A stretch of 9,522 nt of DNA, from positions 1 through 9,522 of the forward strand of contig CANTWQ010000043.1 in assembly GCA_947853365.1 (NCBI GenBank), read 5' to 3'. The stretch is from an uncultured Bacilli bacterium (GTDB taxonomy: Bacteria > Bacillota_I > Bacilli_A > RF39 > UBA660). Below, piece by piece: positions 6,375 through 9,522 of this stretch. How positions within the stretch are numbered: position 1 is the first letter of the stretch; each line of letters starts with the position of its first letter. The notes under the pieces were generated by a model. The model saw only the letters and a program-made list of their open reading frames with translations. It did no database searches and was not told where the DNA came from. The translations under genes were made by a program, and so were the position numbers.

Positions 6375-6539
6375 ATGGCAAAAGTAGGAAATAGACAAAT
6401 GAAAACCTTAGTTTGTTCTGTTTGTGGAAATGAAAATTATCGTACCAGTAAAAATGTAAAAAATACGACCGATCGTTTAACGATCAGTAAATATTGTCCA
6501 ACTTGCAAACAACATACCGAACATAAAGAAAAGAAATAA
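6375..6539 (+). CDS. rpmG: 50S ribosomal protein L33 (zinc-binding form)
   Basis: 54 residues, usual L33 length. It is a structural protein of the large ribosomal subunit. Two CxxC pairs, Cys14-x-x-Cys17 (CSVC) and Cys41-x-x-Cys44 (CPTC), form a zinc ribbon, so this is the C+ type; C- paralogues without these cysteines are used under zinc starvation in Bacillus. The family motif with ENYRTSKNVKNTTDRL and KYCPTCKQHTEHKEKK is clear. The ribosome binding site GAGGAGG (6362-6368) is near perfect and 6 bases from the ATG. Twenty-six bases without a terminator separate it from efp, so the two are most likely co-transcribed. Confidence 0.95.
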   Translation: MAKVGNRQMKTLVCSVCGNENYRTSKNVKNTTDRLTISKYCPTCKQHTEHKEKK

Positions 6540-6565
6540 AATAAGATAGAAGGGAGGTTTTCATT

Positions 6566-7126
6566 ATGATGATCAGTGTCAATGATTTTAAAACGGGAAT
6601 GACGATTCTATACGAGAATGATATTTATCAAGTATTGGAATTTCAACATGTGAAACCTGGCAAAGGAGCAGCCTTTGTCAAAGCCAAATTACGTAATTTA
6701 AGAACATCTTCGATTATTGAAAAAACATTTAACTCATCGGTTCGGGTCGAAGCCGCTAGAATTGAAAAAAGAGATATGCAGTTCCTTTATAGTCAAGCCG
6801 ATACTTATTATTTTATGAATATGGAAACATATGATCAGATCGAACTTTCTAGAAAACAATTGGGAGATAATGCTAAATTTTTGAAAGAAAACTTAATTGT
6901 ATCTATTTCTTTTTATGAAGGAGAAGTATTAGGTATCGTTCTTCCAGATAAAATCGAAATGAAAGTAGTTCATTCAGAACCAGCCGTGAAAGGAAACACT
7001 TCTAGTGGAGCAATGAAGGATGCCGAATTAGAAACGGGAATGGTCATTAAAGTTCCATTGTTTGTCGAAGAAGGAGAAAATGTGATTATTTCTACTTCTG
7101 ATGGAAAATATGTATCTCGTGCGTAA
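6566..7126 (+). CDS. efp: Translation elongation factor P
   Basis: 186 residues, full length. EF-P binds ribosomes stalled at polyproline stretches, between the P and E sites, and promotes peptide bond formation. The N-terminal KOW-like domain (about 1-64) carries the loop KPGKGAAFVKAKLRN with tip lysine Lys33, the position that is post-translationally modified in this family. Two OB-fold domains follow (about 67-126 and 130-186), ending in TSDGKYVSRA. The start at 6566 has GGGAGG (6552-6557) 8 bases upstream; the next ATG (6569) would also fit the family N-terminus MISVNDFKTG but with an 11-base spacing. It is second in an operon with rpmG. A strong terminator begins at its stop codon. Confidence 0.97.
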   Translation: MMISVNDFKTGMTILYENDIYQVLEFQHVKPGKGAAFVKAKLRNLRTSSIIEKTFNSSVRVEAARIEKRDMQFLYSQADTYYFMNMETYDQIELSRKQLGDNAKFLKENLIVSISFYEGEVLGIVLPDKIEMKVVHSEPAVKGNTSSGAMKDAELETGMVIKVPLFVEEGENVIISTSDGKYVSRA

Positions 7127-7149
7127 AACTCAATTTTTTGAGTTTTTTT
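7125..7149 (+). terminator. Intrinsic terminator of the rpmG-efp operon
   Basis: AAAACTCAA (7125-7133) pairs perfectly with TTGAGTTTT (7138-7146) around a TTTT loop, followed by more T residues. Its left arm overlaps the last two bases of the efp stop codon. Confidence 0.88.
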
Positions 7150-7161
7150 CTTGGAAAAAAA

Positions 7162-7170
7162 TGATATACT
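7162..7170 (+). promoter_or_regulatory. Extended -10 promoter for the epimerase gene
   Basis: TGATATACT gives a TGn extended -10 with TATACT at 7165-7170, 27 bases before the start codon. The -35 position falls in the T-tract of the efp terminator and is weak. TTGGAA at 7151-7156 is too close to pair with it. Confidence 0.45.
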
Positions 7171-7197
7171 AAAGATATAGTAAGAGGAAGTGGTTGG

Positions 7198-8205
7198 ATG
7201 AAAGTATTATTGACTGGCGCCGGAGGAAGTGTCGGCTTCGAAACGTTAAAAGAATTGATTCGTCAACATTACGATGTGATTGCGTTTGATTTACCGAAGC
7301 AAAGGATCAAGAAGCGATTAAAAGTTTACCAGAAGCAAGCAACGATCGTTTATGGCGATTTATTAGATGCTCCACTCGTATCTTCGCTTGTTTCCAAAGT
7401 TGATGTCATTATTCATTTGGCTGCGGTCATTCCACCTTTGGCCGATCAAAAGCCAGAATTAGCAAGGAAAGTCAATTTTTATGGAAGTCAAGTATTGATC
7501 AGTGCTATTTTAAATAGTGAGAATCGACCATTTCTGCTTTATTCTTCTTCCGTTAGTGTCTATGGTGATCGGGTGCAAGATTATTGGATTACGGTAGAAG
7601 ATCCACTTAATCCAAGCGTGGGGGATTATTATGCTGAGACAAAAATTGCGGTTGAAGAAATGATTCGGGCATCGGGTATTTCGTATGCGATTTTTCGTTT
7701 GACAGGAATTATGGGGCATCCCAAGACGGATCCTTTGATGTTTCATATGCCTTTAGATACCAAGTTGGAAATTGCTAGTACCATCGATACCGGATATGCT
7801 TTTGTCGAAGCATTAAAGCATCTAGAAACCTTAAACCATCATATTTATAATTTGGGTGGTGGAGAAAAGTGTCGTACAACGTATCGTGACTTCTTGGTAT
7901 CGATGTTTCAAATTTATGGTCTAAATGTTCATTATGTAAAAGAAATTGCCTTTGCTAAGAAAAATTTCCATTGTGGTTATTTTAAAGATAGTCATGTTTT
8001 AAACGATATCTTACATTTTCAAAGAGATACTTTGGATACTTACTATCAAAGAGTAAATCAAGAAACGAAGAGAGCAACACGGTTCTTTGCACGGCTATTC
8101 AGTCGGCCGATTATTTATTTTCTACAACGAAAAAGTGAACCACTGACCGCTAGAAAACATAAAAATTCTCTTTATGAACGTTTCTTTGGAAAAGAGGAAA
8201 AATAA
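7198..8205 (+). CDS. NAD(P)-dependent epimerase/dehydratase (extended SDR)
   Basis: 335 residues, cytoplasmic Rossmann-fold enzyme acting on a sugar nucleotide or similar substrate that cannot be named from sequence. The nucleotide-binding motif TGAGGSVG is at 6-13, an acidic residue Asp31 ends the second strand (favouring NAD), and HLAA lies at 73-76. The catalytic set is the Ser cluster YSSSVSVYG (115-123) and YAETK (Tyr145, Lys149). The substrate-binding half follows (IFRLTGIMGHP, NLGGGEK). Beyond about residue 290 is an unusual basic, aromatic tail (KRATRFFARLFSRPIIYFLQRK) that could form an amphipathic helix and touch the membrane; this is inference. GAGG at 7184-7187 lies 10 bases before the ATG. 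It appears monocistronic, with no sugar-pathway neighbours to suggest a substrate. Confidence 0.85.
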   Translation: MKVLLTGAGGSVGFETLKELIRQHYDVIAFDLPKQRIKKRLKVYQKQATIVYGDLLDAPLVSSLVSKVDVIIHLAAVIPPLADQKPELARKVNFYGSQVLISAILNSENRPFLLYSSSVSVYGDRVQDYWITVEDPLNPSVGDYYAETKIAVEEMIRASGISYAIFRLTGIMGHPKTDPLMFHMPLDTKLEIASTIDTGYAFVEALKHLETLNHHIYNLGGGEKCRTTYRDFLVSMFQIYGLNVHYVKEIAFAKKNFHCGYFKDSHVLNDILHFQRDTLDTYYQRVNQETKRATRFFARLFSRPIIYFLQRKSEPLTARKHKNSLYERFFGKEEK

Positions 8206-8213
8206 TCCTTTTT
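8191..8213 (+). terminator. Weak terminator overlapping the epimerase stop
   Basis: AAAGAGGA (8191-8198) can pair with TCCTTTTT (8206-8213) with one G-U, loop of seven bases containing the TAA stop. The T-run is part of the stem and is followed by GG, so termination efficiency is doubtful. Confidence 0.35.
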
Positions 8214-8225
8214 GGTTCTAAGTCA

Positions 8226-8258
8226 CCCTTTCTTTCATAAACTGTATTAGAGAAAGGG
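8226..8258 (+). repeat. Inverted repeat around the spoIIIAH promoter and ribosome binding site
   Basis: CCCTTTCT (8226-8233) is perfectly complementary to AGAAAGGG (8251-8258) with a 17-base loop. The right arm contains the ribosome binding site AAAGGG (8253-8258). The loop holds the CATAAACT promoter element. No T-tract follows, so it is not a terminator. Confidence 0.6.
8236..8243 (+). promoter_or_regulatory. Sigma-E-like -10 element of spoIIIAH
   Basis: CATAAACT matches seven of eight positions of the mother-cell sigma-E -10 consensus CATACAMT. Transcription would start near 8250, leaving a leader of about 16 bases. The -35 region is not convincing. B. subtilis spoIIIA is under sigma-E, which supports the reading. 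Confidence 0.5.
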
Positions 8259-8266
8259 ACGATAGA

Positions 8267-8788
8267 ATGATCAATAAGCAAAATTTATGGTTTTTAACGT
8301 TATTTAGTTTGATTTTGGTATTAAGTGTTTACTACATTACTATGCCAAGTGAATTATTACTGACAACGCCTGAAAGCAGTCAAACAGAAGAAGAACCAAA
8401 TACTACGACTGATCCTAGTGATGTGACGACGAGTATTACGGAAAGTGATATTCTAGTCGCAATGCGCGTCGATTTAGACGATGAAAGAACGACGATTCGG
8501 GAAACATTACAAGAAGTATTAACGGATACCGAAGCAAGTACGGAAGATAAAAACAACGCTTATGAACAATTAAAACAGATGGATGAAGTCAGGGCCAAAG
8601 AAGCCGAAATTGAGAAAAAATTAAAAGATACGTATAGTCTCGAAAACTTTGTCCAAATTGATGGCAATCAAGTGACAGTCGTTTTGATCAGCAGTGACCA
8701 CAACAATCAGTTAGCCAATAAAATTATGCGGAGCGTTCAAGAAAATTTCACAGATAAGGTCTATGTGACGGTGAAGTTCGAAGCATAA
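8267..8788 (+). CDS. spoIIIAH: SpoIIIAH-like stage III sporulation protein
   Basis: 173 residues. In Bacillus, SpoIIIAH sits in the mother-cell membrane around the engulfed forespore. It pairs with forespore SpoIIQ to form a channel needed for late forespore gene expression. Visible here: an N-terminal membrane anchor (about 7-25) opening with the family-like NKQNLWFLTLFSLILVLSVYY; a Thr/Glu/Asp/Ser-rich linker (about 33-60); a charged, probably coiled-coil helical stretch (about 70-118); and a C-terminal ring-building-motif domain (about 119-173, FVQIDGNQVTVVLIS...VYVTVKFEA). It is shorter than the B. subtilis protein (about 218 residues), mainly in the linker. It stands alone, without the spoIIIAA-AG genes that normally precede it. 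AAAGGG (8253-8258) is 8 bases before the ATG. Confidence 0.88.
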   Translation: MINKQNLWFLTLFSLILVLSVYYITMPSELLLTTPESSQTEEEPNTTTDPSDVTTSITESDILVAMRVDLDDERTTIRETLQEVLTDTEASTEDKNNAYEQLKQMDEVRAKEAEIEKKLKDTYSLENFVQIDGNQVTVVLISSDHNNQLANKIMRSVQENFTDKVYVTVKFEA

Positions 8789-8816
8789 GTGGGCGTTTAT
8801 TTATACCACTTTTCTT
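8787..8816 (+). terminator. Possible terminator after spoIIIAH
   Basis: AAGTGG (8787-8792) pairs with CCACTT (8806-8811) around a 13-base loop and is followed by a pyrimidine tract TTCTTTC. The stem is short. Its right arm overlaps the -35-like element of the gerE promoter. Confidence 0.4.
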
Positions 8817-8832
8817 TCTGTCTCATAAAATA
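8805..8832 (+). promoter_or_regulatory. Sigma-K/sigma-E-like promoter of gerE
   Basis: CATAAAATA (8824-8832) fits the sigma-K -10 consensus CATANNNTA exactly, and ACC (8805-8807) lies 16 bases upstream, where sigma-K promoters carry AC. CATAAAAT also fits sigma-E (seven of eight), so the two cannot be separated. B. subtilis gerE is transcribed by sigma-K. The sequence after the -10 resembles that at the spoIIIAH promoter. Confidence 0.6.
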
Positions 8833-8874
8833 GTATAGGGAAAAAGAGAAATGTTTTATGAGAAGGAGGGAAGA

Positions 8875-9084
8875 ATGGTGGCAAAACATATTTTGACCAA
8901 GCGTGAGAGTGAAGTCTTTCATCTTTTGGTGCAAAATAAAACAACCAAAGAAATTGCTTCTGATTTAGGAATTAGTGAAAAAACAGTTCGTAATCATATT
9001 TCCAACGCCATGCAGAAATTAGGTGTCAAAGGTAGAGCCGGCGCGGTCGTGGAATTATTAAAATTGGGAGAAATTCATTTGTGA
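8875..9084 (+). CDS. gerE: GerE, LuxR-type late sporulation transcription regulator
   Basis: 69 residues, close to the 74 of B. subtilis GerE, and consisting only of a LuxR/GerE helix-turn-helix domain. LTKRESEVFHLL (7-18) forms the first helix, TTKEIASDLGISEKTVRNHISNAMQKLGVKGR (23-54) the scaffold and recognition helices, and AVVELLKLGEIHL the dimerisation helix. From recall, the stretch from TTKEIAS to MQKLGVKGR is nearly identical to B. subtilis GerE. There it acts in the mother cell with sigma-K to switch on coat genes and repress others. The ATG at 8875 has AAGGAGG (8863-8869) 5 bases upstream; an earlier in-frame ATG at 8851 has no such site. It ends in TGA, supporting the standard code. 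It follows spoIIIAH but has its own promoter. Confidence 0.93.
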   Translation: MVAKHILTKRESEVFHLLVQNKTTKEIASDLGISEKTVRNHISNAMQKLGVKGRAGAVVELLKLGEIHL

Positions 9085-9088
9085 TGAT

Positions 9089-9115
9089 AAAAAGCCTTTT
9101 TACATGGCTTTTTTT
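9089..9115 (+). terminator. Intrinsic terminator of gerE
   Basis: AAAAAGCC (9089-9096) pairs with GGCTTTTT (9106-9113) around a 9-base loop, followed by further T residues. It begins five bases after the gerE stop. Confidence 0.85.
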
Positions 9116-9255
9116 CTGTGCCATTTTTCACCAATTATGTCAGAAATTACCAGCAAAGTCGACAAAGAAAACGAGGTATAATAAAGTAAGAAAAAAGGTA
9201 AAAAATCACGTTAAAACTTCACGAAAGCCTTGAAAAATAAGGAAAAAAATTTTGC

Positions 9256-9285
9256 TTGACAATCGGCCCTGGGGGTGGGTAGAAT
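9256..9285 (+). promoter_or_regulatory. Strong vegetative-type promoter for the TasA-like gene
   Basis: A perfect TTGACA (9256-9261), 18-base spacer, TAGAAT (9280-9285). The spacer is 14 of 18 G or C, including GGGGGTGGG, which stands out in this AT-rich DNA. Confidence 0.65.
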
Positions 9286-9311
9286 TTAGATAGAAAGTAG
9301 GAGAACAAGAT

Positions 9312-9522
9312 ATGAACGAAGTAGAAAAAAAGAAGATCAAACGACTGATCATTGTCAGTTGTACAGTATTAGTATTATGTCTTGTAGCAGTGATATGCAC
9401 AACCTATGCCATATTTTCTAGAAGAGAAGAAGGAGAAACACAACAGATCGCTTTTGGAAATTTCAATGTCACTTTTAATCAAACAGGAAATAGCATCAGT
9501 TTGACCAATGCCTATCCCATGA
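9312..9522 (+). CDS. TasA/camelysin-like secreted protein, N-terminal part (runs off the window)
   Basis: Seventy codons are present; the frame is open to the window end. The ATG has AGGAG (9299-9303) 8 bases upstream. A basic start (KKKIKR) is followed by a hydrophobic segment at about 12-30 and then TTYAIFSRREEG. This is the pattern of SipW-type signal peptides in TasA/camelysin proteins, where cleavage occurs near the T-x-A-x-F region. After it come a beta-strand-like stretch FGNFNVTFNQ and NSISLTNAYPM, which I recall from TasA-like proteins of low-GC Firmicutes. TasA proteins form extracellular fibres; whether this one does cannot be judged from 70 residues. Its own strong promoter separates it from gerE. 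The downstream sequence, and any SipW signal peptidase, are outside the window. Confidence 0.65.
   Translation, partial: MNEVEKKKIKRLIIVSCTVLVLCLVAVICTTYAIFSRREEGETQQIAFGNFNVTFNQTGNSISLTNAYPM

Larger units (their letters stand above)
9085..9311. other. 227-bp intergenic region between gerE and the TasA-like gene
   Basis: It holds the gerE terminator (9089-9115) and the promoter at 9256-9285. Between them is an A-rich stretch with an isolated perfect TATAAT (9177-9182) that lacks a -35 at normal spacing (TCGACA is only 12 bases upstream). No supported coding sequence is seen; the longest start here, at 9137, gives 14 codons without a ribosome binding site. Confidence 0.6.

Noticed and set aside
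7510..7746. Minus-strand open frame inside the epimerase gene
   Set aside because: It is antisense to the conserved Ser cluster and YxxxK region and shows no ribosome binding site or family features.
9082..9084. TGA as a tryptophan codon (mollicute code)
   Set aside because: GerE ends at the length and motif expected for the family at this TGA, a terminator follows, and tryptophans elsewhere use TGG.
9137..9181. A 14-codon open frame and an isolated TATAAT (9177-9182) that might mark a small RNA
   Set aside because: There is no ribosome binding site for the frame, no -35 at proper spacing for the TATAAT, and no terminator before the next promoter.
9206..9400. Minus-strand open frame across the TasA-like gene start
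   Set aside because: It is antisense to a promoter, ribosome binding site and signal peptide that all agree on the plus strand.
1..9522. CRISPR array, tRNA, rRNA, insertion sequence or riboswitch
   Set aside because: No regularly spaced repeats, cloverleaf sequences, transposase genes or long structured leaders were seen; most gaps between genes are under 120 bases, and the two longer ones were examined.

Overview
The window comes from a low-GC, cell-walled, spore-forming Firmicute of the class Bacilli, or a close uncultured relative. Four things support this. GerE, EF-P and endonuclease IV resemble their Bacillus counterparts. A DUF2624/YqfT-type gene lies beside nfo, as in Bacillus. There is a SpoIIIAH homologue. 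Tryptophan is read from TGG and gerE stops at TGA, which argues against a recoded mollicute. The species cannot be named from the sequence. No rRNA, tRNA, CRISPR array, insertion sequence or phage gene was seen.

Layout. (1) 1-2068: three tandem genes for type IV prepilin-like proteins. The second and third are recent paralogues with 54 identical N-terminal residues and diverged C-termini. The second and third each have their own probable extended -10 promoter; only a weak -10 is visible for the first. A strong terminator closes the group. (2) 2048-3230: nfo, whose promoter is embedded in the preceding terminator, and a convergent DUF2624 gene. Their stop codons overlap inside the loop of a shared bidirectional terminator. 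(3) 3304-5355: a class B penicillin-binding protein with all transpeptidase motifs, transcribed divergently from the DUF2624 gene. (4) 5415-6281: a divergent sigma-70-family factor with the opposite G/C strand bias to its neighbours. (5) 6375-7126: an rpmG-efp operon of translation genes. (6) 7198-8205: an extended short-chain dehydrogenase/epimerase. (7) 8267-9084: a sporulation pair, spoIIIAH and gerE. Both are preceded by sequences like mother-cell (sigma-E/sigma-K) promoters. (8) 9312-end: the start of a secreted TasA/camelysin-like protein behind a strong vegetative-type promoter.

How the genes relate. Most of the window is chromosomal housekeeping in short transcription units: DNA repair, wall synthesis and translation. 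Sporulation genes and two surface or export functions (pilins and a TasA-like protein) are interleaved. Packing is very tight. In two places (2036-2076, 8787-8832) the terminator of one gene overlaps the promoter of the next. A perfect inverted repeat before spoIIIAH could hide its ribosome binding site in read-through mRNA but not in mRNA started at the sporulation promoter. I see no clearly new multi-gene system. The most notable signals are these regulatory overlaps, the pilin paralogue array, the divergent sigma factor and a calcium-loop-like insertion in the PBP.
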